64,000 nucleotides of DNA from Xanthoparmelia taractica (GCA_033085395.1 JANQBS010000053.1:1-64000); one strand, 5' to 3'. Shown: positions 32,723-46,136, counted from the stretch's first letter. Notes: generated by a model not told the origin, from the letters alone. Program-made: numbers and translations.

Positions 32723-34215
32723 TCATCCATGGACTTCAGCTAGTGGGGATTTTGAATCCACCTCAAATACCGGCTCCGAAGTCTCGACCTCTTGAATCTG
32801 CGGTCCCGGCGCCTCGGAGTCCAACTCTGGCGCTCGTGGATTGTTCGCTTCCACTTCTATAGCAGCTAAAGAATCCAACCTGGGATACTGCCCATCGTCC
32901 TGACTCTGTTCTCTTGATAGCGGCAAAACTGGTGGTGATGCAGATCTGCCTCCAGGTAGCATATCCATGAGTAGCTCGGAACCCCTTTTGTGAGGACTCT
33001 TGCGCTTGCGTAATGGCTTGAGTTTCTCGGAGATGAAGGATAGCACGGGAAGGAGACAAGGCAGACATGCTAATGGTGACGGCGAGTGTTTTGAAGTTAG
33101 ACAGCGTTGTCTCGGTTATGCGAACGGGTAGAGAAAGCTATCATGTACTTACCACAAATAATGGAGACGTTGGCCTCGACACTTGTCCAGACAAAGATAT
33201 GAGTGTAATCTGTGTAAAGATCTTCATACCCTCTTAATAGGTTAATCAAGCGGATGATAGAGACAATTGTGACGCTAACTTCGGAACATGCGTTAGCGAA
33301 GATACTCAAGTCTAGCTTTGAAGCATATAGGTAATCATGGAGAGGGTATGTAGAAGGGACCAACATACAAGCTTCCCACGGTAAATGTGGCAGTCAAGAA
33401 GCTTTTCTGTGGCATGGGCATATGAAGCTTCCAAATGAGAGGCACAGGAAAGCCCAGAAGCACTACATCGGTGATGATATGCGGTATCGAAATGCCCACA
33501 AAGAACCGACGTGAATCAAGCTCACACTTAGTGGCCACACAAAAAAGCCATTAGCAGGACTACATAGGACTTCGAGAAGTATCTAGGTATTGCTATTAGT
33601 CCACGAGTACGTTACTCAAGTATAGCCGAGCGTGAGCATCGGGAGGAAGACGGACGACTGCAACTCCCCAACACGTCACACTTGCTGCAATAGTCAAGGT
33701 GATGATTCGAACTGATCGGCTGCGGTCGCTGAAAAGACGCCAGTAGAAAGCTAGGATGGAGTATTTGACACTCCAAATCACAACCGCCCAGCATATTTCA
33801 GCAACGAGCGTCGTCTTGACGGAGACAACAATTTGTTCGTATGATTTATAAAACGAGAGTTGGACAAACGGTTGCTTTGGCACTGGTGCATAGTAGTTGC
33901 TGGTGAGCTCATAAATGTCCACGATGCGACTCTTAGTACAATCCAAACTACTTACTCCATACAGCGGAGATAAAGCATAGCGCCGTGGCGAAGAGCTGAT
34001 GCACGTGTGAGCTTGAGCTATTTCTCCCGCCCATTGAGGTGTTCATAGCGACAACTGAATAGGGGAGGACTCACAGTTGCAGGTACTATAACCCAGTCAT
34101 CACACCAGAACCCCGCCTTTGAAAGCCTTCGAGCCAAGAATCGAAGGCAGACTGTAATGAGCGCCAGTATCCATGTAGATATGATGCTGCCTTGCATGTA
34201 ACTTTCCACAGACAT
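32723..34215 (-). CDS. Rhodopsin-domain (PTH11-like) integral membrane protein
   Basis: The start is ATG 34,215 (MSVESYMQGSIISTWILALI, TM1). Exon 1 ends at 34,075 with a GTGAGT donor after DDWVIVPAT. Further exons encode AEICWAVVIWSVKYSILAFY then WRLF (about 33,740-33,810), SIPHIITDVVLLGFPVPLIW (33,440-33,500), and VSIIRLINLL with DYTHIFVWTSVEANVSIICG (33,150-33,270). A cytoplasmic Ser/Pro/Glu-rich tail ends FEVDSKSPLAEVHG. These are hallmarks of the fungal rhodopsin domain family, seven-helix proteins such as PTH11-like putative receptors; this one has no CFEM domain. Exon borders between 33,600 and 34,070 are ambiguous. The usual Phe-x-Cys segment after the WGVAV helix is not visible, so the copy may be diverged or damaged. 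Ligand and function are unknown. Confidence 0.75.
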
Positions 34216-37200
34216 TTGGAACGAAGGTAGCAAGTCGTAAAAATGGCCGAGTCCCTTCAACGTTGACGATTTAAAAACAAGGTAAGAGGAATCAAAGTCT
34301 GGCTATAAAGAATGAATAAGGCAGATTAAAAAGAGTCCTGGGGGATAAAGCTTTATGTTCCAACTCACAAGGCTATGCATTTGCGGCTGAGCCGTGCATG
34401 CATTGCATGTGATACGAGACGTGCATCTTCTTGCAGGACCGAGGGCGCATCACCGGCTAGCAAGCGGACTTTAAACTTTTTGGATATCAATGATTGGATA
34501 TTTAATGGTTGAACCAGGATCATCGTTTTGTAAATCGTCGCCGGATCTTATCATTCGATTGTTATTCTGCGTGGTAAAGGATTCTTGTTCCAAATTAGCA
34601 TCTTATGTAAAAAACGGTCCATTACTCACGGCCTTGACAGTGTTGAATGTTCAGGTTTTCCGGTCACGTCTTTATCTTATTATCCAAATACTGCTTGTCT
34701 TACAGACAAGATCCTTTCGCCTTTTGGGACACATCTTGTGTACAGCCTCATTTTTACATTCCTTAGATACCCTCTTCAACACCGCACAGCTTTACATATG
34801 AGCTCCAATGTGATAGGGACTTCCAAGATGTCTCTCTGCCTTGTGGAGCGCCCTGAAGCAACATGTGCCCGGATTTACCTGCGCTAACGGAGAGAAGGGG
34901 GGAGGGGGTGAGACACTTATGGTCGTGCGTTGGCGTGGCTTGAAGAGGACACCACTCAAGTCAAGTTAGCTATGCTACTTATGGTTAGTCAGTAGCCTCA
35001 TACAAACGGCAATTTCCAGCTGAGAGAGAAGCGAGACTGGTTTTGCTAAGCTTTGGTGATCCTTGCCAAAGGGTGGGTTCTAGAGCTCGGGAATTTTAAG
35101 AGGCGGTCCAGCTGAGTAATTGCTGCAAGTTCATCACCAGCAAATCACCCTTTAGGAAGTCATGAGAGTGACGACAACGGGTGTACGCCTGGCACTTTCT
35201 TGCTTAATCATCACCACTCCTTTATAGCCTACCAAGCCAGAACCGTAAGTCGGAATACCGTACTAGACTCCTCCATCAACTTTCTGACGGCTTTGAGCAA
35301 GCGAGCCTCGACACTACGGAGACATGTAAGAAGACACCATCTTTCCCGACTGTCTGTTCAACCATCGGCCATGTCTGATTTGGTCTGCCACTTGGTGAAA
35401 GTCAACAAACAGGTATCTCGATACTTCGAAAATGCTGTTCGAACCGTCCTTCATTTCGTCGTACCGAAGCGCTGATGGGGATCACCCGTACTCAGCTGGC
35501 TACTGATATTCGCCGTGTCGGTTGTTTGAAGCTTTGCCTCCCAGTCAGAGATATGCTAAGAGAAGTCTAGATTCCAGCTTGGTTTAGAGGGTAGTACCTC
35601 CAAGTCGTGTCCAGAAGAGAATCCTTGATCCCAGACTGCCACCGTCTCTTGGACGGCTCCAACCAGGCTTGATTATAGACTTCCTATATTTTCGACGTCA
35701 GTTGGCGACTCCGAGTAATAGACTTACTATCGTATGACATTTATGCTTCTCCGTGAGATCACCAACTGTTGTAGTCTAGTTGAAAAGGGAGGAAGACTGA
35801 AGAAGATATCAAGAAAAAGAAACCGTGACGCGCATGGTTCCTACTCTCGTGGAACGATTGTTGCCAATAGACTACCAACTTGGATTCACTTATGTGGGTT
35901 AGGGTTAGGGTTATCATAGTATAGCAAGAAGATTTTGCATTGCTTGGAGTCCTATTAGTATGGTCCGCAGATATACGATCCTGGATCGTTCGTTGGACGA
36001 TTTGAAGACTGCGACCAGCAGCAGAAGCCTATTCACTTGTGACTACTTTCGTCAAATCTGGCGGTGACCTCAAATCATGTGGCTGCCATCTTTGTCATGC
36101 ACATCTTTGCCAATATCGCACGACATCTAATCGGCTGGAACCCTTCGGTGGGCCATACTCGTCATAAGCAGAGGTCCGATCCTCCAGCTCATTTACTCTG
36201 TTACACTCATAGGTATCATATACAGTATATCAACTGCCTCCTCCGTCTCTTCCAATGCCAGTTTTCGCTTTCCTAATTCTCATAATTACTCGCCGCATTA
36301 ACGATTACGAGATATCACTGAACTGTTGTATCCAAATCCGAGCGCCGCACTTCCCTTTCAAGGTAGAGTGCTAGTTGTTGAACCCTGAGAAGCCGATGAG
36401 GCCGTTCAATGTACCACCACAGCTGCCGGCTTCCAAGATCATATTGATCAAGAGACCGCTGTAGCTAGCTTCACCTTTTTTGGCCTCTGAACCTTATTAG
36501 GCATGTTCCCATAGTGCAAGCCGTCTTTCCGAGCAATCTCACATAGTATGCAATAGTTCTATGTTTTAAGATGACACAATTTCTTAAGAGTTAGCCATGG
36601 ATGATCTGGTCTATATGGCGCCTAACAATTGCTTCTGATTGACGTCGCAGACTCGAAGTGGGGAACAAGAATGCAATTAAGCGAAAGGTTCGAAGCTGTG
36701 TGTGCTATGAGTTAAAAGATAGGAACTGAATTTCCAATTTTTTTCCTATGGCTTGCCATAATGGAAAGACCTTACCTGGAAAAGACTGTCATCAAGGTCT
36801 TCATCATCGAGAGAGTAAAGAAGGCAGAATACACAGCTTGCGCTTTTCGTAGCTACTCATTCTAGCGCCATTCTGCACCTCGAGGGGGTCACTCATTTGT
36901 TCGAATACATCTGAGTGAACAGGCTTGTGGAAGGTGATAAGAACTTGCTTCTGCGATGCTCGAGGCAAATCGACAGCACTAGGCTGGGGGTTAGGATCAA
37001 CCAGAGAGCTCTCAAAAGTCCAGACGACAAAACGCGCGGGTGCCCTGTGGTGTAAGATACGCTATCCTCCACTAACCCTCTAGGAATCAATTGCACAACA
37101 ATCACAGTCTTCCGGCGAAAAGCAAACGCCTCCATGATGCATTCAGCGCCAACCTTTTAGCAACCCGCAAACCCTTCTCTTAGTAGCGATTTGATTAAGT

Positions 37201-38219
37201 ACTTTATGTCATTAGAATCCACCAGCTAGGTAAGTCGCAAAGACTCGCCAAGGCAACAAACATATTTCCAATGAAACTCTGCTTGAAAAGTGGTGCGCTG
37301 CTTGCTTCTCTGCAAAGAGCCTTCTAGCCCAACCCTCACACACGACATCCGAGAAGCCCTTCCTCGCCCTTCCTCGTGCTTGAACCATATCTTCGAACAC
37401 CGACTTAAAACGCCCGATTTAAGTGATACCATATGCAAAAATCATGAACAAACTAAGCGAGCTAGCACCCTCCAGATCCCTAGCCACGATCAAGAAAAGC
37501 AGACCTCCGAACCAGCATACCCGCATACACCAACCTCATTATACACTCAGCATCCCAGTCTTCCAGCGCGTACATACCGATATTAAATCAATGCATCACA
37601 CAACGCAAGCTAGAAATATTCCCACTTACACTTCCTGCATTCCCGCATTTCCGGCTCCTTTCGTATCAAGAGTGATTAATCATCAGTCTGGGAACTCGAG
37701 TAGTACGATGATGAGACCGAGAGTGTAAGTTGGAGAGGGGGTTGGGGGGAGGGGTAGAGATTTTGACTTGGAGGTATGTGAATGGGTTATGCAATATGGG
37801 TTATACGAGGGACGGGTCTGTTGGTAGTATTGAGAGAAGATGGAGAGGGAGGTGTGAATCTGAAGTGGGGGGAAGAGGGGTATGAAATGTCTTTAGATAA
37901 GTCGTAAAGTAAAGGAATGGTGCGCCCGTGTTGGTTCCAAAAGATCCGTTCAGAAAGGGAGGGGCTATTAGCATCCAGATGCCTTATTCGGCCTCTGGTA
38001 GGTGAGGTATTTTCGTGAAGCCAAGCTAGTCGTTATATTCCATATCTTCATAGCTCAAATGGTCATCTATCTGCATCATATGTTCCTTCAGTGGACGAAA
38101 CTCTCTTCGCTAGCCCCTTCTCAACCCTCGTAGCACCATGTAACCGCATATTACCCGGTCGCTGACAACACGAGATCCTTCACGCTATCAACCAATTGAG
38201 ATACGGTAACAGCATCATC
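34216..38219. other. Long gene-poor stretch
   Basis: About 4 kb. Short frames at 34,490-34,801, 35,200-35,475, 37,290-37,586 and 37,423-37,728 (+) have no domain, good start or splice support. Purine/G-rich DNA lies at 37,725-37,880. A short telomere-like repeat is noted separately at 35,896. I see no tRNA or other RNA gene. Confidence 0.4.
35896..35913 (+). repeat. Short interstitial telomere-like motif
   Basis: GGGTTAGGGTTAGGGTTA, just under three TTAGGG units, the telomere repeat of most filamentous fungi. It is too short to indicate a chromosome end. Confidence 0.8.
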
Positions 38220-41200
38220 TCAGATGTAAAACATCGTGTTGGCCAAGTTCGGATGTATCTCCACCTGACCCTTCCCCCTTGGCTGTTTCACTTCCGCTTG
38301 TGTCTCCGCACTCTGCGCTTCAGCTCTTCTTTCCGGCTTCTTCCCTTGAGCTTTCGACTGCGTGTCTTCTTTGGCCTTTCCTTCTCCGGGCCTTTGTCCA
38401 GCTCCCTTTTCTGGCAACTTTTCTTCCCCATCCTTTCCCGCCTTGGCTTCAGGTTTTGCTTCAGCTTCCTTCCCTTCTGCCTTTGACGAGCCTTGCCCTG
38501 CTCTCTGCCTCGCATTTTCCTCGAAAATTCTCGCCCGCTCTTTCTTTGTCTTTCCTGCCATAACATCAGGCATCCTACTCTGCGTCGGCTGCGGTTGCTT
38601 TTTCGACGCATCTTCCTTTCTGGGCCCTTGTTTGTTCGGGATATTGCTTGGTCCCGGTCGATTCGATGCCTGGCCTCCGGATGGACCACTTCTATACGGC
38701 ACTTGAGCCGCACCTTGACCCCCATGGGAATTGTCTCTACCACTACCACCCATTGAGCTTGTGTCTGAGATGTTGTCGTCAAAGTCTCCATAGCAGCGAC
38801 TCCTCTCACACGCAAGATCCGCGTAATAAACTGGTGGCGGTATGCTGACAGGTCCCGTCGATCGTCCAAAGAGATAACACATTTCGTAAGTCAATTTCTG
38901 CACATAGTCTGAAATTCTGACATTTTGGCCGACGAATTCTCTTGTAAAAATTTCGTTGAGCAAGACGAAGTAGTGAGCAGGGCGTGCTGTGCCTACAAGT
39001 GCGTGGTGCGATTGCAGAAAGAAGTCCCAGTTGTGGGCTTCAGTGACACCAGTGTCAACAACTCTGGACGTCCGTTACAGTTAGCCACGTTCTCTCAGCT
39101 GATATTGCGCGTGTATATCGACACAGAGGGACGACAGCAACATTTTCGGACGAAACTATTTCGCCGAACCCACCCCAGGTGTCTCGGGGATCGGATTTCA
39201 GTGTGTACTTACGTGCCATATACAGGGTTTGAGGCGCCTGCAGCGCTCTGTCTAAAGAATCGGGTGTGATGACGTTTGCCCACGATGATGAGAGTCATCC
39301 TGGGCTGTTCCCTGTCTGCGTACATAACATTGCACGTATTTCGAAGCGCTTCCAACTCTTCTCGGAGTACTGCCTCATACTGGCTCTCTGAGACTCCATC
39401 ACGGTATATGAGAAGATTGTGAGGGAGCAAGCCTTGGTGTTTGCGTTTCCAGAGTTCGAGGCGAGTGCCAAGCATCGGCCCCAACAGATCGACCATCTCT
39501 TTACCAGCGGTGTTGATTCGTAGATCTACTAGCCACTGTGCAAGCTAGTGATGAATGTCATCAGCAATGTCTTTTGACAAGAAGGATATTGAGGACAGGA
39601 AAGAGCTACCTGGCTATCGACACTAGCTACCATAGCTGCTACACTCGGTGCCGTCCTTTTGGTAGGGCCTGGAGATGGATGTGTAACGTCTATGCCGATT
39701 ACCATGGTGGTATCGTAGAGCGGTCTTTGATTCTGAAGAGCGTGGTTGATTCCTCCGAGTTTGAGATTGATCTTCAAGGCAATATTCGCAAAGTATTGAG
39801 CTGCCTTGAACATGTAAAACTTCTTGTCTTCGCCTCTGACACACACCGTGCTGATGCCGTATTCAATATCGCCAAGTGTCTTGATCTGTCTGTATGTGCT
39901 CGCATCATCGTCTGACAACACAATCACGAGCAAGCGTACACCATTCTTTTGACATTCCACGAAAGCCCGTTTCAAAGTAGTTTCATCCCCTCTAACGACT
40001 GTCACGGACCATGACTTATCAGGTCTATCAACATAGTTTCGGCCAAGAGTGTTTGTCAGGATATCGAGAAAATTGTTGAAGGTTGCGTTGAACTTTGCGC
40101 TCTCGCTTTGCAATCTCCTCGCATCTCGAACAATCCTCATAATACCCCAACTTCTCAATTCCCTTGACTCAAACACTTGTTGCTTGTTCAGATTCCAGCG
40201 AGCCTTATCGTTGATTTGAGGGGGGTTAGATCTTGTCTTGTAGATGATCGTCGGTTCGTCCAAAACACGGCCTTGAACGCTGACCATTTCGGTTTTTAAA
40301 GATACACCGAAGGATTCCTGCAAGTATCAGCCTCAAGAGACTCTATATGTATCCAAGTGGCCAAAGGCTGACTGCGCTCACCAGTGTCGCATTCTCCTTG
40401 AGGCCAAGGACTCTGAACGCTTTGTTATTGATGGACTGACAAATTTGCTCAGGCTGACGTCTGGCGGAGTCGATCATGTCAAGAGTTTGGGTAGAATCAA
40501 GCCTTTTTCTGGCCATCTGGCCCGGGACAATGTTGAGCACATGTGGAGGCACGAAAGTTGGGCGGTCTCGGTCACCGACGTTGACGACAGGGTAAGCATT
40601 ATTTAGAATGCGCTCGTATCCTGCATGATATTAGAGACTTCAGAAACCGATCATGCCCATAGAGGACCAACCTTTTTTCCTCCAGTATTCTGCAACAGTG
40701 TAGGTCTTGTCGTCGTCCTTATGGTAGAACCTAATTGCGTTCGGCCCACCAGGCGGACGCGCAAGCCCATAGATAGTCCGGATTGGCGGCATTGGCTGGC
40801 GTGGGTCGTCCCTCAAGTGGGTAAGTTCAACTCGTAGGCCTTGAATGGCTGACTCGAGTCTTTTGTATTGGTCCGGAGATGGATTCTCCGCGGTAATGAA
40901 CATCGCGAAGAGATCAACGAGAGGGCCCGGCTTGTAGAAAGCGCCGCAACAGGCGTTGCAATTGACTAGGATGCGGTTTGAGGTAGCTCGAACACTGGCG
41001 AAGAAGCCCCGAATGCCATGTAGATAGCCAAGAGTACCAATAGGACTCCGAAGCATGAATTCCTCGTCGCTTTTTGGATGCAGGGGAAAACTTTTGCCCT
41101 GCTTCGGGGTCGCAACTTCCAAGGAAAGCTTCACGGAGTGGCCAAGGATGGTGTCGAGAACCTGCACGATTTCCAGGGCGTCCGCATGGGCGCCTCCCCC

Positions 41201-41713
41201 CTGGGCACCGGCCCCCAAGTTTCCCAAGAGATCGGAGATGTAAAGTTTACGCTGTTGTTCAAGGGTCATCTGGAATCGAATGGCATTCTTCCGAGGTTTG
41301 GTAGCCCCGTCTTCGATCTCGTTTTCCGCCCAGAACTTAAACTCGCCCGTTTGCATTTGACCACTATCAAGCTTCTCACAGGATATGAGTTTTTTGTTGA
41401 AATCTGTGGCAATCTTTGATTTGATGTCCGTGAAAGTTGAAGTGTGCAACGCGCATCGAATAACCTGTACCAACTTCTTTCCCTCGGGAACTTTGATTTC
41501 TTTCTCTGATGGCGGAGCATCTTTGGGAGGAAAGGCCTTGAAACTCATTCCGTAGACGTAGAGAATCAACTTTGGGTTTTTTGTAACCATTTCAAAGTAA
41601 TTCGCCACCAGTTGGACCCCTTTTTGGATGTTGTGGACCCCATAGTCAGGTCTTTCGGCGAAGAGGCGATCAAGTACGTCAGCGGCCTGTACATGAGCGA
41701 AAGAATCTCCCAT
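38220..41713 (-). CDS. Argonaute protein
   Basis: A small-RNA-guided silencing nuclease, the slicer of RNA interference (quelling-type defence in fungi). Five exons (40,672-41,713; 40,382-40,620; 39,610-40,317; 39,213-39,544; 38,220-39,063), all in phase, give 1,054 aa. Order: N domain with VQLVANYFEM, the L1 region GYLHGIRGFFASVRATSN (about 225-245), PAZ (about 265-400), then MID with STYRQIK (Y569, K573) and LKINLKLGG (K609, K613) for the guide 5' phosphate, then PIWI. The catalytic acids are D637 (GIDVTHPSPG), E679, D712 (IYRDGVSE) and D856 (PVYYADL), an intact DEDD tetrad. After D856 a low-complexity charged region of about 170 residues precedes the conserved end HPNLANTMFYI. An upstream exon starting at ATG 41,929 is possible, so the N-terminus is the least certain part. 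Confidence 0.93.
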
Positions 41714-41929
41714 AGCTTGATGTTTGATATTGCCAACCTCCGGCGCGGACTCCAGTGGTTACTAAAAGTAAGCCGTACAGCTCACTGTGATGGATCAAAT
41801 AAAACAAACGGGTTTCCAGGCCAGATCTGGACGTATTGACATATTGAAGAAAGAGCGAAAAGGTCTTACAGGAAGGGCTGTTTTTAATGCAGCAAGTCCG
41901 TTTGCTTGACTGGCAGTTAGATAACGCAT

Positions 41930-44900
41930 TTATGTAAAGCCAGCAGTCATGACAAACAAATAACTCAGTGCAAGGGAGAGCTCATGCCGTTGTCCAGCCA
42001 TTCAACCTTGGCACTGCAAATACGCGAGACCATTGGAAACTATATATACTCAAATGGTAAGAAGATTCAAGGGACATGGCTACGGAATCTGCCACCTAGG
42101 AGATGGACTTCGACGAGATCTAGCGATGAAGGTTCCTCACTATTTTTAGGGACGACCGCTCACCAGCATCGTCCCCTTTCGACCACGTACTTACCCAACC
42201 GCCAAGCCAGTGGATTAGCGCAAAACGTGCCTTATTTTCTAAGTGGTACCTAGTCCTTCCGACCTGCATATAGAAACCGCCACCTATAGTATTGCTGGGG
42301 GGGGGTACCCACTTTGAAACCCCGTCCGTAGCAAACCAACAACTCATTGCGCATGGCTGAGAGCATCTGCGTGGCTACCAACTTCTTAGGGCGGTGGCAA
42401 CCTCAAAGGCCTACGTACATTTGGTGCTAAGGTACTATATCAGCGAGGAGATCGAAAGACTAAAAGAACGCTAAGCTTAGAGTAGAGTAGGTGCAGATTG
42501 GGGAACCTAGGCCGCATACAATTAGTCTTCTTGCCTATAATATTTCACTAGATGCGTTTGATGTTGGAAATCAATGTTTCATAGTACTGCCTCCTGCAGC
42601 TTGTACGAGCACAGAGCCTCTCAGCCTCATGTTTTTTTCTTCTCTTCCCTGTTCCCTCCATTTCCAACATACTCCTTCTCTTGCCTAATGTTGCCAACTC
42701 TCGAGGCTTCAGGGGGAAATCGCAGGACCACTCTCGAATCCTGCATGCCGTCTCCCCTCCCCTTCTCCTCAATGATCAGCTTAGCAGAGCGGTCTCCTAC
42801 CCTTCTGTGTGCGCGTATCTGTCAATACTGTCACGGCGATTCGTGCCGGACCGATCGAGCAGGGGCGGTGTTCGACATAGAGCGCGTTGTGTGTTGTGGG
42901 ATCCGAGTCGATGCAAAAGTACGTGACTGTCTCGCCGAATCTCATCGTAGATTTTTGAACGTGCATCGCGTCGGAATGCTCTCTGCCGAGACCCCACACT
43001 GCTGAAGGTACATTGTATGTTCTGGCGACGGTACGCTAGCTCCCATAATTGTGTAAGGCTGACCTGGATGTATCGCGGCACTGAACAGTCTATTCACTGC
43101 TCATGTTCGAATTTCGGCAGCGAAAGCCTTGGATAATGCAGGAACCCTTTCATTGATTTGCTGCTGTTATGTCAGACCACTGCTGATACCAGGAGGCTGT
43201 CAGTAGTGGCGGCATAGAATATCTTAGACGCCGAGATTCACGCGTGAGATGCCATCGCATCACGCCCCACTGCCTGGACAAGGGACTTGGACTTGCACCT
43301 AAGCACAGCCAAGAACCCGCTCAGAAGATATCCCTAAAGCTCAAGCTCAACTCATGTACTCAACGATAGATCCCACCCACTACAGATTTGATTGGCTTTC
43401 GAGAGCGGGGATCAAAGATAGGACTGACGAGCGCCGTCCGAGATTTATTAATATGATACAGACCCGTGTCCGCCTCGACATTTCTTCACCCCCTTACGCT
43501 TCTATCATCCCCTCCATCGCCACGCTCACCAAATGTGCCTTTCGGCACATCAAAAATCCCTCGTTTCAGATCTCAATTTCAGCGCCACAGATTCTGATCG
43601 AGATGCTTGTGGAAAAATGACCATCACGTCAGGGGCGCCGTTTTTTCCTTGTACAGTAAGCGCTCACAAGGTGTACACTATGTCCGATCAGCTGCCGGTC
43701 AAGGAAGCGGCCGGTTGTATTCGTCAGAATTTGAACTCGAATTTTGTCGTCAGTGGAGGGGTGGGGTCTCCTTGCAGTATAAGGGACTATCTGATAAGGT
43801 AAATCCTGGCGGGGAGTACTTTGTGGGCTCTCACACAACGAAAGACTTTGTTCCAAGGAGTGTTTGGCCCAATTAATAAGCGCTGATGCGACTCTTGTGT
43901 TCCTTGAGAATAATGGACTCCAGGTCGACCTCCACAGTCTCGACAATCTCGTCAGCACTTTGGCTTGCCATATTCTGTCACTTCTCTTCGTCATCATCGC
44001 CGTCGCCACTACGAGCTCCGTGGATGATCTCACATCTCTTGCGAGCTGCATTACTGTATTCATCCCTTAGTGTAGTCCCTTGTTGGTCAGCGGCTATCAA
44101 CTCGCTCGAAAGCATCCTGCTCCAGGGACTTGGGCGAAACATTTGCCACAATGATTAATAAACTTGGCCTCGGCCCATCACCCGCGCCCTTTTGCGAGCG
44201 GCAACCTATGTGGAGCAGTACCGCAGGGATTTTATGAAGTGACGGGATAGGGTGCTGGCTGGCTCTCGAGTAATTGCCGCTCTCAAATTTCCCTAGCGGC
44301 CACGTCTTTAGGACCCTGCGAGTATCGATGACTGATAGAAATTTTTGTTATCGAAGGTACGTTTCAGGGGTTCTTCCGGGGGGGCTGCAGTGCCATTGCT
44401 GGCTGCCATCTTCTCGGTGAGATTATGGAATTTATCATCTTGGAGTAGTATTGGGCACGCTCCTCCTGCGATCAGAGGTGACGAATAAACTAGGGGCATT
44501 TTGAGAGTACAGAGTGGATAGAGCTTTCTGAGTGGTAAAGGAAGCGCTGGGCTGGTAGCTCATCTCGAGGATTCATCAGTCCAGGCGGTTCGGCACAAAT
44601 CGAAACCCAGACTGAAATCAACATGCTGCGTTTTGGTTGGCTGCTCTGGCAATTCGCTGGATACAGCTTAGCGGAAGAAGGACGACCGACTCGGCTGACA
44701 TGAAATCAGCAGGTGACTTCGCTGGCATTGCAGGGCTACACACCGCTGATTTTGATTTTGGTGCGACTCCAAAAATAACTGTGGGCTGGATTGGAGAGCA
44801 TCGGCAACTTCCGCACAGAGTCAATGCTTCTACCCGTGGGTAAGTCCCTCGATATGAGTGGCATGAGTCATCTATTGATCGTATTCGTGATTCGACTTGT

Positions 44901-46136
44901 GACTTGTGTAATCCGAAAGGACAGATTTGTCAGTAAGGAGGCTTGGATGCAAGGACTTGGACTTTGCACGTTGGTCACTAATCGGAGATTGACAGAGTGG
45001 ATTGTCGCGAGAGCTGTCGTAGGTATTGAAGACCGAATGTATATGGCTCTATCACGGCCTAGCATACCGCTCTGCAATGACTTTTTCTTGCTTGAGAATC
45101 GAGTGCATAGTGCAACCTCGGCGTTGAAGTAGACCTAAACCCCCCGAGGCCGGCAGATCTAGGCTATGGTGTGTTGGTGAGATTCCTAATAAGGCGGGGG
45201 CTCTCAGTGCCTTTTGAGCTTAATGCTGTCGTTGGGAAGCCCCCCACTTGCTAGTGATGATGTCCATGTGGTCAGCAAAGGCAGAGGGAGGTACGAAAGT
45301 TGGCAACTGCAGGTCTGGTAACCAGTGGTATTGGTAGTTCAGCAAGGGTGGCTGCGAACTGGTTGAGCGTAAGATCTCGGGAAGGAAACCTGGACGAGAA
45401 GTTTCTGGAAATCCCGCGGGTTGGAAAGAGAAGGCCAAAGCACAACCTTTAAGCGTCATCCTTTCGGGGGCGCTTAGCCACCAATCCTAAGCTTCTGGGA
45501 GGTTTTGTGATCGTCCGGTCCAAGTTCCCGGGACCCGGGGACCCATTTGGGGGAAGCAGTGTCTAAGCAACCCTCTCGGGCGGACCCGGCGAGGCTTAAC
45601 CGAATCGTGGGAGCCATTAGAAGTTGGTACAAAAGTAGAAGTAGCTAAACGTGTGGGTTTGGAGAAGGGAGCGGATTAGCCTTGCTTAAGACCGAGAATT
45701 AGCCGAGAATGAATGATTGACGGTAGAAGTACCTACTCGAGAGGAGTGATAAGCCTTTGATGCACCTGACAACAGCGCACTTTAAGATACAGCCTGCAAT
45801 GTTCGAGGTTAGGTCACGATGTTGTAACATTACGAGTCCGCTGTTACGCCATGGCAGTAAGTCAGTAAGTCCGAGGAAAAACAATTGCTAAGTCTGCATT
45901 CGTGTACATGTTTCGTATGCAAGCCCATGCAAGCCATATGCGCGTTTAGGCCCCTTGCTTTCTTTCCCTTTTACCTGCAGAATGCGATCATCCAACCCCC
46001 CTTTAGATGACCAATCACCCCCCAGCTCACTCACACTTGGGACATAAGTTCAAGTTTTCGCCGCAATTGACCAAATCTTACAATCTTTTGCTTTTTACCT
46101 TCCTGTGCATGCATTTTCTTTCCTTATGACTTGGGA
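41930..46136. other. Gene-poor stretch with short doubtful ORFs
   Basis: About 4.2 kb. A G run lies at about 42,297-42,305. Frames at 42,574-43,005 (+) and 45,220-45,459 (-; PLLNYQYHWLPDLQLPTFVP) look partly protein-like but have no start, splice or domain support. A possible gene remnant at 43,870-44,160 is listed separately. Nothing else is seen. Confidence 0.4.
43870..44060 (-). pseudogene. Possible remnant of an unknown gene
   Basis: On the - strand one frame reads NAARKRCEIIHGARSGDGDD, then DEEK, a TGA, and then MASQSADEIVETVEVDLESI through to KEHKSRISAY before TAA at about 43,875. Composition on both sides of the TGA is protein-like and in the same frame. It may be the 3' end of an old gene with a nonsense change, or chance. 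No family is recognised. Confidence 0.2.

Noticed and set aside
38196..38869. Long frames opposite and in other frames of the Argonaute C-terminal exon
   Set aside because: The low-complexity GC-rich exon leaves several frames open; only the - strand frame ending HPNLANTMFYI is in phase with the PIWI domain.
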